In this document: in pieces, positions 1 to 10,200 of the stretch | How positions within the stretch are numbered: the first letter of the stretch is position 1 | How the letters are laid out: every line of letters starts with the position of its first letter | NCBI GenBank assembly: GCA_002433025.1 | Contig: DJGZ01000013.1 | Coordinates: 36,473 to 100,472, forward strand | DNA length: 64,000 bases | Reading direction: 5' to 3' | Source of the DNA: Bacteroidales bacterium UBA5833 | Lineage (GTDB): Bacteria; Bacteroidota; Bacteroidia; Bacteroidales; Lentimicrobiaceae | Position numbers and translations under genes: made by a program | Notes under the pieces: model-generated | The model's database searches: none | What the model was told of the DNA's origin: nothing | The model's input: only the letters and a program-made list of their open reading frames with translations

Positions 1-3000
1 GGAGCCTAGGTTTGTGAATAAGACCTCAGGGTTCTGCGAGTTTGCCGATGTTCCGTTCACATAAGTTACATCTGCCGGGCTGAAACTCCAGGTCCAAGCG
101 GTAGGCACATTTTCCGAAAGATCAGAGAAGGTCACTACAGAATTCAGAGCAGGAGAAGAAGTGGAAGCAGAAAATTCAGCCACCGGAGGTATTGCCGGGT
201 TGTAGCAACTGATGGAAGCCGTCCAGCCGTCGCGGGTCACACTGCCGTCGGAGGTGAAATTTATGGTCAACGCGCCCGATGAGTTGTTTGCAGTTACTGT
301 GCCGGGGCCGCTGGTGCCGTTCCATGTTCCCATAAGGGGAGACGAAGTGCTGGTTCCGTTATATATTCTCAGATAATCATATCCCGATTCGGTATTGAAG
401 GCGGAGAATGCCAGGCGGACCAGGTTACCCGCAGCTGCAGGATAAATCGTCATGGTCAGGTTCTCGCTGTTAGCGTATGTTGCAGAGGGGCCTCCCGAAT
501 CATAGAAATACCCTGTGCAGGTGGTAATGCTTCCGCTTGTCATATTAAATTCCGGAATCAGGCCGATGATAACCTGTTTTGTTTCCTGCACCGAATATTG
601 CGAGGCTGCACCTCCGGAAAGGGTAAACAACAGGTCAACCGGAGTGCCCACTGGTACGGAAGCACCGGCAGTTACGTTAAAGATGGCTGATGCTGTTCCG
701 CCGATGCTCAGTGAACCCAGGCTGCATGTTGTACTGTTGAGCGTTAAGTGCGGACTTGATCCTCCTGCAATTTCAAGCAGGCTATTTACATTGTATATGG
801 CGCTGTGCCCGTTGTTTGTACATACAATAACCAGGTCGGCCGTTTCGCCGGGGTCGAGAATGCCGTCGTTGTTGCACCCCGGACCGTTATCGGTCACCGT
901 CATCGCCCCTATGGCCAGGAGCGGCGCGTTGGCTGTTATGTTGAAGGTTGAGTTCCAGGTCTCTGTTCCATCGGTTGCGGATAACGTAAAAGCAACCACC
1001 TGCTGGTCAGGGATATTGTTGGACACATTGACAGAGAACCCGTCAGCCACAGTTACCGTTTGGTTGGGTCCAATGTTGCCGTAAGCGGCATTGTTGTCCG
1101 TGATGTTTATGTACGAACTTGCTGATGATAAAGTAGCAACAACATTTCCAGCCGTTTCAACGCCAACGTTCTTCAGGTCAACCGAAAGCAGGTTGGTTTC
1201 ATCATAATCCATTGCTCCGTTGTTATTTCCTGAGGGAGGCGGGTCATTGATGGTGTTGCCCGAGTAAACTATATATGGCCCTTCAGCCGGTATTACCTGA
1301 ATGGTGCCTGTGTGCGGCTGCCGGTTCTGTTTGGTAATCACGATGTCAAGATTGCCGGGGGCATTCAAAGGGGAGAAGTTCAGCGTAACCGAACCCGACA
1401 GCCCGGTTACCTTTGCATCGAGCAGCACGCCATTGCCGGACAAAGCTACGGTTGCATAGGCTTCGGTGGAAACAGTCAGCGAATTCATGCCTATCATCAG
1501 GGTGTTGAGGTAGGTCGCGCTCAGCGGAGGTGGCACAGAATAATAAATCATCAGCGAAGGGTCGCCCATCAGGTGGTAGATCTCCCAATAATATGTTTTT
1601 CTGCTTGAGTTGGATTCCTCCACGGCATAATTGCCGCACACCACCATTTGTCCCTGGGTAACAAACCAGTCTTCTGTGGGTTCGCCATGGTCATGGAACG
1701 TTCCGTCGTATGCGCCTATGTGGTTGGCATCATACGCCGGGTGCAGGACCACCGACTTAAATCCGCAGCCCCACCAGAAATCCTCGTCCCAGTATGTGCT
1801 GTTCGACCCGCCGATATAACCGACGGCCCCTTTGTTTTCGGCCCTGAGAATCTCTTCCGCAAAGCAGGTACCACCAAACGTTGCCGACTGGCAGCAATTC
1901 CCGACAAGCAATCCATACTTTCCCTGGTTGGTCAGTGCCGGAATGTGTGAAATGGTAAAAGATGGATCAGCCCAGCCATCTGAACTGCAATGGGCGGTAT
2001 AATTTCCATAGGCCACCCCGTTTGATACATTATTCCGGATGTTTTGTGAATAATTCCCTCCTGAAGGTTCAGGTTGCAGGTAAGTATGCGACAGGATGTT
2101 GTGCGCTGCATTAAAATAGGTTTCGGTGCCATAGTTGATCTGCCCGTTGCTCCATGTCTGATGGCTTCCGTCTGCTCCGGCTACCATCACGGCCTCACCC
2201 AGGAAAGTGGGGTCAGGCATCAGGAATTGCTCATATTCAAGGGTTTTATCGATCTGAGGTTGCAGTTGTGCCAGATTGTTGGCCGAGAAGCGTCCGTAAA
2301 ACACTTCAGGCAGGTTATCGCCGGTATATTCGCAGTACCTCAGGTCAGTAATGTGAGATCCGGCTGAACCTGACCATGCCGGTATCTGGGCTACATCGCC
2401 CACAAACAGTACAAAGCTCGGAGCGGCATATCCGGCCGGCGGCGTATTGTAAAGGTTTTGCAGGTAAGATTTTATGGATGTTGTGGTCGTACCTACAGCC
2501 GGATTATTGGTGTAAGCCTGGATAACGTTAAACCCTTTTTTAACCTTCCACTGTATGAAAGGCTGAAGCGCTGACTGAAACATCGGATCCGAAACGATCA
2601 CGTAAGTTGCCGGTGCACCGGTGATCAGGGCTTCGTCAGGGCCGGGCGTCTTATAGTTCCCTGCCATTTTGTAAGTGCTGATAAAATAGGGAGATGCCTT
2701 GGATAGTTTCAATTCCTCAGTACCATGAATATCGGCATTTTCAAAAACGATTTCTATTTCAAGTTCGTCATAGATTTTCAGCATCCGGGTTACAGGATTA
2801 TATTGCACGGGTGAAATATCTACCCTTGCAAGGTTGAGGGCCCGCATCAGACCGATATTGGTTACTGTAACCAGCTCATCTTCAATATACCGGTCGGTAT
2901 TATAGAGTGCCTTGTTTATGATGAAAGGCACCTTGTCAGGATCATCGCTTTTCGATAAGGGCGGCTGGGCGGGAAATACAGGGAACCTTACCCCATGCTC

Positions 3001-3351
3001 ACCGAGGTTAATTTCCGTAACATGGCTGTATCTTATCCTGATCGAGTATGCAGCTCCCAATGGCACTTCGATCAAACGGCGACATACCGGCAATGCTGGT
3101 TCTCCTTCCGTATTTCTAAGCCCGAACTCCTTAATGTTCAGCTGTGTAAATAACCCTTCCGTGGTATTGACTTCACTGAAACCAATTCCCGTTATTGTTG
3201 CCCTGAAAACCACTCCGGTGGCCGATCCCCCGGGGAGTGAGACTTTGGTTGCACCCTTTTTGATATTGATATTGCCCCCCAAAGCAGGACCCGGAAGAAT
3301 GGTTGCCATCACCAACAGTGATGCAATAAAAGCAAAAACCGATTTTTTCAT
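1..3351 (-). CDS. gingipain-like C25 cysteine protease, secreted (3' end outside window)
   Basis: At least 1117 codons; the C-terminus lies beyond position 1. Begins with a Sec signal peptide (MKKSVFAFIASLLVMATILP), then a propeptide-like region of about 200 residues. The C25 catalytic domain follows: a His in YTAHCSSDGWADPSF and the nucleophile Cys in LLVGNCCQSATF, followed by the typical GAVGYIGGSNSTYW stretch, matching the order in Porphyromonas Arg-gingipain. After the catalytic domain come several Ig-like/CARDB-like repeats, a CUB-like segment with the DYLRIYNG motif, and the start of a PKD domain (AEFSASTSSPALNSVVTFSD) at the edge. A T9SS sorting domain is expected at the missing end but cannot be seen. 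Role inferred: extracellular protein degradation. Note that gingipains have the second half-motif GHG where this one has AHC, so specificity cannot be predicted. Confidence 0.92.
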   Translation of the reverse strand, partial: MKKSVFAFIASLLVMATILPGPALGGNINIKKGATKVSLPGGSATGVVFRATITGIGFSEVNTTEGLFTQLNIKEFGLRNTEGEPALPVCRRLIEVPLGAAYSIRIRYSHVTEINLGEHGVRFPVFPAQPPLSKSDDPDKVPFIINKALYNTDRYIEDELVTVTNIGLMRALNLARVDISPVQYNPVTRMLKIYDELEIEIVFENADIHGTEELKLSKASPYFISTYKMAGNYKTPGPDEALITGAPATYVIVSDPMFQSALQPFIQWKVKKGFNVIQAYTNNPAVGTTTTSIKSYLQNLYNTPPAGYAAPSFVLFVGDVAQIPAWSGSAGSHITDLRYCEYTGDNLPEVFYGRFSANNLAQLQPQIDKTLEYEQFLMPDPTFLGEAVMVAGADGSHQTWSNGQINYGTETYFNAAHNILSHTYLQPEPSGGNYSQNIRNNVSNGVAYGNYTAHCSSDGWADPSFTISHIPALTNQGKYGLLVGNCCQSATFGGTCFAEEILRAENKGAVGYIGGSNSTYWDEDFWWGCGFKSVVLHPAYDANHIGAYDGTFHDHGEPTEDWFVTQGQMVVCGNYAVEESNSSRKTYYWEIYHLMGDPSLMIYYSVPPPLSATYLNTLMIGMNSLTVSTEAYATVALSGNGVLLDAKVTGLSGSVTLNFSPLNAPGNLDIVITKQNRQPHTGTIQVIPAEGPYIVYSGNTINDPPPSGNNNGAMDYDETNLLSVDLKNVGVETAGNVVATLSSASSYINITDNNAAYGNIGPNQTVTVADGFSVNVSNNIPDQQVVAFTLSATDGTETWNSTFNITANAPLLAIGAMTVTDNGPGCNNDGILDPGETADLVIVCTNNGHSAIYNVNSLLEIAGGSSPHLTLNSTTCSLGSLSIGGTASAIFNVTAGASVPVGTPVDLLFTLSGGAASQYSVQETKQVIIGLIPEFNMTSGSITTCTGYFYDSGGPSATYANSENLTMTIYPAAAGNLVRLAFSAFNTESGYDYLRIYNGTSTSSPLMGTWNGTSGPGTVTANNSSGALTINFTSDGSVTRDGWTASISCYNPAIPPVAEFSASTSSPALNSVVTFSDLSENVPTAWTWSFSPADVTYVNGTSANSQNPEVLFTNLGS

Positions 3352-3766
3352 ATCATTGAAATTTAAAGATACTCACCTGGCAATAAAATGAGAGTCTGAA
3401 ACGGGTAGGAGGGAGTGCTATCCGGTAAGTATATGATTCCGGATCAGGAGGGATCAGTCAATGGCCACAAGTACAAACAGTTGCCAACAATCAGGTTGCT
3501 TCTCCCTAACGGAAGAATTAACACAAACAGTTGGTTAAATGCAACAAACTCTTTGTCAATTAATTATCTGAGCCCCCTAAGGATTTTGCTGCTTTGGTCA
3601 ACAAAAAAATCCTCATTATTTGATTTTATTAATCAAAGATAAGCGATTTGTCAGGGAAATAGCAAGAGAATTGATATTTTTTATTACCGGGCATGAAATG
3701 TATGACTCATTTTTTATGTAATAACCTGCCGGCCTGCTGAATCCTGAGGAAGAAATTACGGAAAAG
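3352..3766. other. 415-bp intergenic stretch upstream of the C25 protease
   Basis: No convincing gene. It must contain the protease promoter, but I see no clean TTG/TAnnTTTG pair on the minus strand. An inverted repeat, AGGATTTT (about 3580) with AAAATCCT (about 3607), forms a possible hairpin. The short open frame at 3415-3642 has no start context or recognisable protein and is probably not a gene. Confidence 0.5.
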
Positions 3767-3798
3767 CAAAAGGCCGGTCATATCATGCTCCGGCCCTG
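3767..3798 (-). terminator. intrinsic terminator after frr
   Basis: On the minus strand GGGCCGG, an 11-nt loop, then CCGGCCT running into TTTTGCTTTT. It lies 25 bp after the frr stop and should end the secA-pyrH-frr transcript. Confidence 0.75.
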
Positions 3799-3822
3799 AT
3801 TCAATATGGCAATTGAAAACTA

Positions 3823-4386
3823 TTATACGGTCATAATATCCTTCTCTTTCAGTTCGAAGAGTTTGTCAATTTTAGCCGAAAACTTGTCGGTCAAAGTCTG
3901 GACGTCTTTCTCAAGTTGTTTGATCTCGTCCTCCGGGACCCCTTCTTTTTCGAGTTTTTTCCCGGCATCTATGGCTGACCTGCGCAGATTTCTTACGGTA
4001 ACCTTTGCATTCTCAACTTCTGTTTTGGCTTTTTTTACCAGGTCCTTGCGGCGCTCCTCGGTAAGCGGGGGGACGGCAATGCGAAGCACTTCCCCGTTGT
4101 TTTGGGGATTAAAGCCCAGGTTAGCGGCCAGAATGGCTTTCTCAATCGGGCCAAGCATGTTTTTTTCCCACGGCTGAACAATTATCTGTCTTGGGTCAGG
4201 GGTGTTGATGTTTGAAATCTGATCAATCGGCGACATGGTTCCGTAATAATCTACCCTGACACCTTCGAGCATGGCGGGACTGGCTTTCCCGGCACGGATT
4301 TTATGAAATTCTCTTTCGAGGTGACTGATGGCCCCCTGCATGCTCTCTTCTGTTTCATCCAGTATAAATCTGACTTCTTCGTTCAT
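3823..4386 (-). CDS. frr: ribosome recycling factor
   Basis: 187 residues, the usual length. With EF-G it splits post-termination ribosomes in the cytoplasm. The sequence shows the canonical features throughout: the N-terminal helix with HLEREFHKIRAGKASPAMLEGV, the domain II segment DYYGTMSPIDQISNINTPDPRQIIVQPW, and the C-terminal helix with EERRKDLVKKAKTEVENAKVTVRNLRR. It follows pyrH after a 101-bp gap, the same pyrH-frr order found in many bacteria, and is closed by a terminator. No anomalies seen. Confidence 0.98.
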   Translation of the reverse strand: MNEEVRFILDETEESMQGAISHLEREFHKIRAGKASPAMLEGVRVDYYGTMSPIDQISNINTPDPRQIIVQPWEKNMLGPIEKAILAANLGFNPQNNGEVLRIAVPPLTEERRKDLVKKAKTEVENAKVTVRNLRRSAIDAGKKLEKEGVPEDEIKQLEKDVQTLTDKFSAKIDKLFELKEKDIMTV

Positions 4387-4487
4387 TGTCTGCTTGGTTT
4401 TTTTGATCAGTAATTGTTAGGCAATGATGCTGCAAATATACAAAAGCAAGCCGTTTTACCTCAATGTCGGGGTGTATTTCTCAATAC

Positions 4488-5195
4488 TTAACCCTTCACC
4501 AGGGTACCGACCGGTTCCCCGGCGATGATCTTTTGAAGGTTCCCCTTGATATTCATATTGAAGACCAGGATAGGTAAATTGTTTTCGCGGCACAGCGTGA
4601 TGGCGGTCAGGTCCATGATATTCAGCCCCCTTTCATAGACTTCGGTAAAGGAGATGGAATCGAATTTTTCAGCATCCGGATATTTTTCGGGATCCGCCGT
4701 GTAAACGCCATCAACACGGGTGCCTTTCATAATCACGTCGGCCTCAATCTCTACCGCGCGAAGTGCTGCAGCCGAATCGGTGGTAAAGAACGGGTTTCCT
4801 GTGCCGGAGGCGATGATCACGATATTTCCCCCGTTCAGGGCTTCGATGGCCCTGCGTCGGCTCATAGCTCCGGCAATGGGATCAATGGCTATGCCTGAGA
4901 GCAAACATGTTTTCATGCCATGTTTTTCCAGTTCAGCCTGAAGCGCCATGCTGTTGATAACTGTGGCAAGCATGCCCATATAATCGCCCTGTACGCGGTC
5001 CATCCCTTTGGCAGCTCCCTGCAGTCCCCTGAAAATATTGCCTCCGCCGATTACAATACCGACCTGAACCCCCAGGCTGACAACCGAACTGATTTCTCCG
5101 GCATACATCGACAGCCTTTCAGGGTCAATGCCATGCTGCTGTTCCCCCATCAGGGCCTCACCGCTTAATTTTAAAAGAATCCGTTTGTATTTCAT
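4488..5195 (-). CDS. pyrH: UMP kinase
   Basis: 235 residues, full length. Phosphorylates UMP to UDP in pyrimidine nucleotide synthesis. The amino-acid-kinase fold is clear: KRILLKLSGEALMG at the N-terminus, VGIVIGGGNIFRG (glycine-rich nucleotide loop), and GNPFFTTDSAAALRAVEIEAD for acceptor and ATP binding. The C-terminal half contains NLPILVFNMN. The gene starts 12 bp after the stop of the upstream secreted peptidase, so the two are probably co-transcribed, and frr follows. Confidence 0.98.
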   Translation of the reverse strand: MKYKRILLKLSGEALMGEQQHGIDPERLSMYAGEISSVVSLGVQVGIVIGGGNIFRGLQGAAKGMDRVQGDYMGMLATVINSMALQAELEKHGMKTCLLSGIAIDPIAGAMSRRRAIEALNGGNIVIIASGTGNPFFTTDSAAALRAVEIEADVIMKGTRVDGVYTADPEKYPDAEKFDSISFTEVYERGLNIMDLTAITLCRENNLPILVFNMNIKGNLQKIIAGEPVGTLVKG

Positions 5196-5207
5196 TGCAT
5201 TTTTTTA

Positions 5208-7205
5208 TTATCGGATAATGACCATTGGCATCACTTTGCTGAAGCTGTCGGTCTTCAGTTGATAAAAATAACGGCCAGGCGTGAGCTGATGCAGGCCGGC
5301 CACAATCAGGTGGTTTCCGGCGCTGAAAGTTTCGTTTGCCAGTTGCGCCACTGGTTGTCCGAGCATATTGTAAATAATCAGCTGAACATCCGAGGGCTGT
5401 TTCAGCTTAAACTCAATGGTGGTTGTTCCTTTGGCGGGATTGGGGTAGTTCTGCCCGAGATATTCGTCTTCCTGAATGTCATTTGGCGTTATTCCTGTCG
5501 TAGGCTCAAGGTATAAGATATGGAGGCACCAGCTGTTGAGCGTACCTGTATTTCCGGCACCTCCGTCGTGGATGCGCATTTGCCAGTTCCCCGAAACCGG
5601 CTTTCCGTTGAAGGTGCTCAGTGCCATCTGAGGTCTGAAGCGTCCGGTAAACGGAGGGGCTCCTTGTGTAATCGCTAGTTCGGCCTGGTCGTCGAAAGTG
5701 GTGTTGGTGTAATTACTCCCGCTTCCGCCGTTGCGGTCGCTCAGCATTGCCACCGTGCCGTCAGGGCTGGTAAGGATCAGCCTGAGTTCGCCCGTGCGCG
5801 CATGGGTGATGTCAAGATTAACATTCACATCCATCACTGTCCCTGTAGATTCTACCAATATCTGATCATAAGTATTCTGAAAGTCGCTGATGGCAACCGG
5901 CGTGGTAGAAGAGCAATTGCTGAGTGCGGAAATATTGTCGATGTCGTAAATGAAAAAAGTGCCCGGCGCCTGTGTTCCCGGAGGATTAATGCCCAGGCCT
6001 CCGGCGGGATAGGTGGCCGTAAGCCGCCCCAGTGAGTCCTGAACCGCAAAATAATAGCTAACCTCTGTGCCGAATACAAAACCGGGTATCATAAAGCGAA
6101 GGGTGTCGCCGCTTACTTCATAAGGCGTGACAAAATCAAACCCGGAGCCGTTTCCGGTGTAATACAGCCGGGGCAGATAATTTTGTATATCCACCGGATG
6201 TGAACCCTGCACGATAAGCACCGCTTCACGGTCTTCTTCAGAGTTTCCTGAAACTACCGGATCGTGATGAAAAATAAATCGGTGATCCCATCCCTGCGCG
6301 GCAATATTCGCGATGGAAGCCCTTACGAAAGCAATGTAGTAGGGCATATTCAGAATGTTGATGTTGTCGCCGGGGGTGTGATAGTATTCGTTGAAATCGT
6401 ACCAGTCCTCAATGGCCAGCATCGCCGGATATCCGTACTGCCAGAAAGAAGCATGATCGCTGGCCGTTGTGTAGTAGTAATTGTGGTTCAGCAGTGGCTG
6501 ATAGTAAGCGGTGGTCCTGAGAAAATCATTGGTAAACGACTGGGAAAGGGCATTGGTTGCAATCGAATACGTGTAGTCATTGTCAGAATCCCAGGCAATC
6601 ATGTCCAGGTTAAGCACGCCGAGTATTTCCTGACCCTGGTTGGCTGCCCGCTGGGCATAGGCATAACTGCCCACAAGTCCGATCTCTTCTTCGTCCCAGG
6701 CCGCAAACCGTATGGTATACTCCGAGTCGAACGGAGCCAGCAGGCGCGCTGCTTCCAGCACGGCTACCGTACCGGAGGCGTTGTCATCGGCGCCGGGTGC
6801 AACAGATCCCGATGGCATATTGTCGTAGTGCCCGCAAATGATAAATTCCTTCCCGGGATATCTGGTTCCGGTTTTGGTTGCGATGATGTTCTCGCCCCTG
6901 CCATTGCTGAAGGTATGGATTTCAGGTGTATAACCGTATTCAACAAACTTATCGTAGATGAAACCGGCTGCTTTACTGTTGTTCGGATTGTTGTAATGCC
7001 GCGAGCTGATGGTGGTGGTTTGTCCGTTGATAACCACTGTGGTATCGCCGGCCAACTGACGGGTAAGTAAAAGAATCGACTGATGGTCGGCTAGTTGAAT
7101 CAGCGAGTCGAGAAACGGGCTGTAGGCAAGCTGGGCTTTCAGGTTGCCGGGTGTGTTTAACCCGAACAAAACCAGGGCAATAACCATTGTAAAGATTTTC
7201 TTCAT
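5208..7205 (-). CDS. secreted M28 zinc aminopeptidase with P-domain and T9SS sorting domain
   Basis: 665 residues. A signal peptide (about 1-24) is followed by an M28 catalytic domain. Metal and catalytic residues are visible: His126-x-Asp128 in GHYDN, Asp140 in ADDNASG, the DEEEIG acid pair near 172, a further Asp near 201 in LNLDMIAWD, and His251 in SDHASFWQYG. Residues roughly 415-545 form a proprotein-convertase P-domain (beta-sandwich with TGELRLILTSPDGT and GNWQMRIHDGGAGNTGTL). The last 85 residues form a T9SS type A sorting domain (QNYPNPAKGTTTIEFKL to the end), so the product should be exported to the cell surface or medium. It probably releases amino acids from peptides made by enzymes such as the nearby C25 protease. 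It sits oddly between secA (51-bp gap) and pyrH (12-bp gap). Confidence 0.93.
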   Translation of the reverse strand: MKKIFTMVIALVLFGLNTPGNLKAQLAYSPFLDSLIQLADHQSILLLTRQLAGDTTVVINGQTTTISSRHYNNPNNSKAAGFIYDKFVEYGYTPEIHTFSNGRGENIIATKTGTRYPGKEFIICGHYDNMPSGSVAPGADDNASGTVAVLEAARLLAPFDSEYTIRFAAWDEEEIGLVGSYAYAQRAANQGQEILGVLNLDMIAWDSDNDYTYSIATNALSQSFTNDFLRTTAYYQPLLNHNYYYTTASDHASFWQYGYPAMLAIEDWYDFNEYYHTPGDNINILNMPYYIAFVRASIANIAAQGWDHRFIFHHDPVVSGNSEEDREAVLIVQGSHPVDIQNYLPRLYYTGNGSGFDFVTPYEVSGDTLRFMIPGFVFGTEVSYYFAVQDSLGRLTATYPAGGLGINPPGTQAPGTFFIYDIDNISALSNCSSTTPVAISDFQNTYDQILVESTGTVMDVNVNLDITHARTGELRLILTSPDGTVAMLSDRNGGSGSNYTNTTFDDQAELAITQGAPPFTGRFRPQMALSTFNGKPVSGNWQMRIHDGGAGNTGTLNSWCLHILYLEPTTGITPNDIQEDEYLGQNYPNPAKGTTTIEFKLKQPSDVQLIIYNMLGQPVAQLANETFSAGNHLIVAGLHQLTPGRYFYQLKTDSFSKVMPMVIIR

Positions 7206-7256
7206 CGCATTAGGGTGTAGTATGAGTGCGTTAAATTAAGGAAAAACCGGCCGCGC

Positions 7257-10200
7257 TTATTCATTTTGTCCGTGGCAGTTCTTATATTTTTTTCCGCTGC
7301 CGCAGGGGCAGGGATCATTGCGCCCGACTTTTTTCTCTACCCTTACCGGCGCAGTAACCTGGGGCTGCGAGGTGCGGCCTGCCTGACTGAGCATATCGGT
7401 GCGCTCTTCCTTCAGCCTGCTGTTATCGGAACGGCGGGGAAGCTGGGCTTCTTTTACCTGCGAAGGCTCCTGCACCGGCAGGTTTGCTTTGATGATAAAG
7501 GAAGTGATATCCCTGTTTACCTTTTGGATAAGGGTTTTAAACAATTCAAACGATTCAAATTTATAGATCAGCAAGGGGTCTTTCTGCTCATAGGTAGCAT
7601 TCTGGACCGAGCTGCGCAGTTCGTCCATCTCGCGCAGGTGATCCTTCCAGGCATCGTCAATCACGCCAAGGGTGACGCCTTTCTCTATGGCGAGGGTGAT
7701 TTCACGCCCTTTGTCAAGGTAAGCCTTCTTCAGGTTGGCAACCACCTGCATCGATTTGATCCCATCGGTAATGGGGATGGCAATATTTTCATACCTGGGA
7801 TGGTTTTCGAAAACATCCTTGATCACCGGATAGGCACGCTGGGCGAGGTGCTCGCATTTGGCCCTGTAGTTTGAATAAACCTTATCAAAAAGCTCTTCGG
7901 TGATGTTCTGTTTATTCCGGGAGAGGAATTCATCCTCTGAAATTCCCGGTTCCGTAGCCAGGGTTTTGAGCAGCGACATCCGGTATCCTTCATAGTCGCG
8001 GTCTTCCTGATGACTGGCAACAATGCTTTCGCAAACATCATAAAGCATATTCGAAACGTCCACGGCCAGACGTTCTCCGTAAAGGGCATGGCGGCGCTTG
8101 CGGTAGATTACTTCACGCTGCGAGTTCATCACATCGTCATATTCAAGCAGCCGCTTACGGATGCCGAAGTTGTTTTCCTCAACCTTCTTCTGCGCCCTTT
8201 CGATCGATTTGGTGATCATGGAATGCTGAATCACTTCGCCTTCTTTCAGGCCGAGACGGTCCATGATCTTGGCGATACGTTCCGAACCGAACATACGCAT
8301 GAGGTCGTCTTCGAGGGAAACAAAAAACTGTGAACTTCCCGGGTCACCCTGCCTTCCGGAACGGCCGCGCAACTGCCGGTCAACACGGCGCGATTCGTGC
8401 CGTTCGGTACCGATGATGGCCAGACCGCCCGCTTCCTTAACCCCTTTGCCCAGCTTGATGTCGGTACCACGGCCCGCCATATTGGTGGCAATGGTTACTG
8501 TACCGGCTTGTCCTGCTTCGGCCACAATGTCGGCTTCTTTTTGGTGGAGTTTGGCATTCAGCACATTGTGCTTTATTTTGCGGAGGGTGAGCATGCGGCT
8601 GAGTAACTCGGAGGTCTCCACTGAGGTGGTTCCCACCAGCACCGGCCTGCCCTTGGTGATCAGATCGACGATTTCATCGGCTACCGCGTTGAATTTCTCC
8701 CGCTTGGTTTTGTAAACCAGGTCCTCACGGTCGTCTCTGATAACCTTACGGTTGGTGGGAATTACCACCACATCCAGTTTGTAGATATCCCACAACTCGC
8801 CCGCTTCAGTTTCGGCTGTACCGGTCATACCGGCCAGTTTTTTGTACATCCTGAAGTAATTCTGAAGCGTAACCGTGGCATAAGTCTGGGTGGCGGCTTC
8901 CACCTTTACACTCTCTTTGGCTTCGATGGCCTGGTGCAAGCCGTCACTGTACCGGCGTCCCTCGAGGATACGTCCTGTCTGCTCGTCAACAATCTTGATT
9001 TTGTTGTCCATCACCACATATTCGACATCCTTTTCGAAAAGGGTATAGGCTTTCAGCAGCTGATTTACGGTGTGAACGCGCTCCGATTTCACCGAATAGT
9101 CGCGCATAAGTTCGTTTTTCTTCTCAAGCTTCTCATCTTCCTTAAGGCCAGATTTTTCCAACTCGGCAATTTCGGCGCCGATATCAGGCAGCATATAGAA
9201 CTTCGGATCCTGATAAGAAGCGGTAATCAGGTCAATACCCTTTTCGGTAAGTTCAACGGTGTTGTTCTTTTCGTCAATCACAAAGAAAAGTTCATCATCG
9301 ATGATGTGCATGTTTTTAGATTGCTCCTGCATGTAGAAGTTTTCTGTTTTCTGCATCAGGGCACGCATACCGGGTTCGCTTAAAAACTTGATCAGCGCTT
9401 TGTTTTTAGGCAGTCCGCGATAGGACCTGAACAACTGTTCCCCGCCCTTTTTCTCATTATCGGGACTTGCACCATCGGTAAGCAGCGATTTGGCTTCGGC
9501 AAGCAGTTTGGTTACCAGATTGCGCTGCGCTTCATAAAGTTTCTTGATTTCAGGTTTAAGCTGCTCAAATTCCTGATTGTCGCCCCTTGGGGTAGGCCCC
9601 GAAATGATCAGGGGGGTACGTGCATCGTCAATCAATACGGAGTCAACCTCATCCACAATGGCATAATTATGCGGGCGTTGCACCATTTCCTCGGGATTAC
9701 GGGTCATGTTGTCGCGCAGGTAGTCGAATCCGAATTCGTTGTTGGTGCCGAAAGTAATATCGGCAAGGTAAGCGTTGCGGCGGGCTTCCGAGTTGGGCTC
9801 ATGCTTGTCGATGGTGTCCACTTTAAGTCCGTGGAATTCATATAGTACTCCCATCCATTCCGAGTCACGTTTGGCCAGGTAGTCATTAACGGTTACTATA
9901 TGAACCCCTTTCCCCGGCAATGCGTTCAGGTAAACCGGCAGGGTGGCTACCAGCGTTTTTCCTTCTCCCGTGGCCATTTCGGAGATTTTCCCCTGGTGCA
10001 GTACGATACCGCCGATCAGCTGAACATCATAATGTACCATATCCCAGGTAAGCAGGTTGCCGCCGGCAGTCCAGCGGTTGTGGTAATATGCCTTGTCGCC
10101 GGCAATCTCAATATGTGCTTTGGTGGCAGCCAGGTCACGGTCATTTTGTGTGGCGGTAACCTCAATCACTTCGTTTTCCTTGAACCGCCGTGCTGTTTCT

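Noticed and set aside
3415..3642. 75-codon frame upstream of the C25 protease
   Set aside because: Its translation resembles no protein and it lies in the protease's upstream region.
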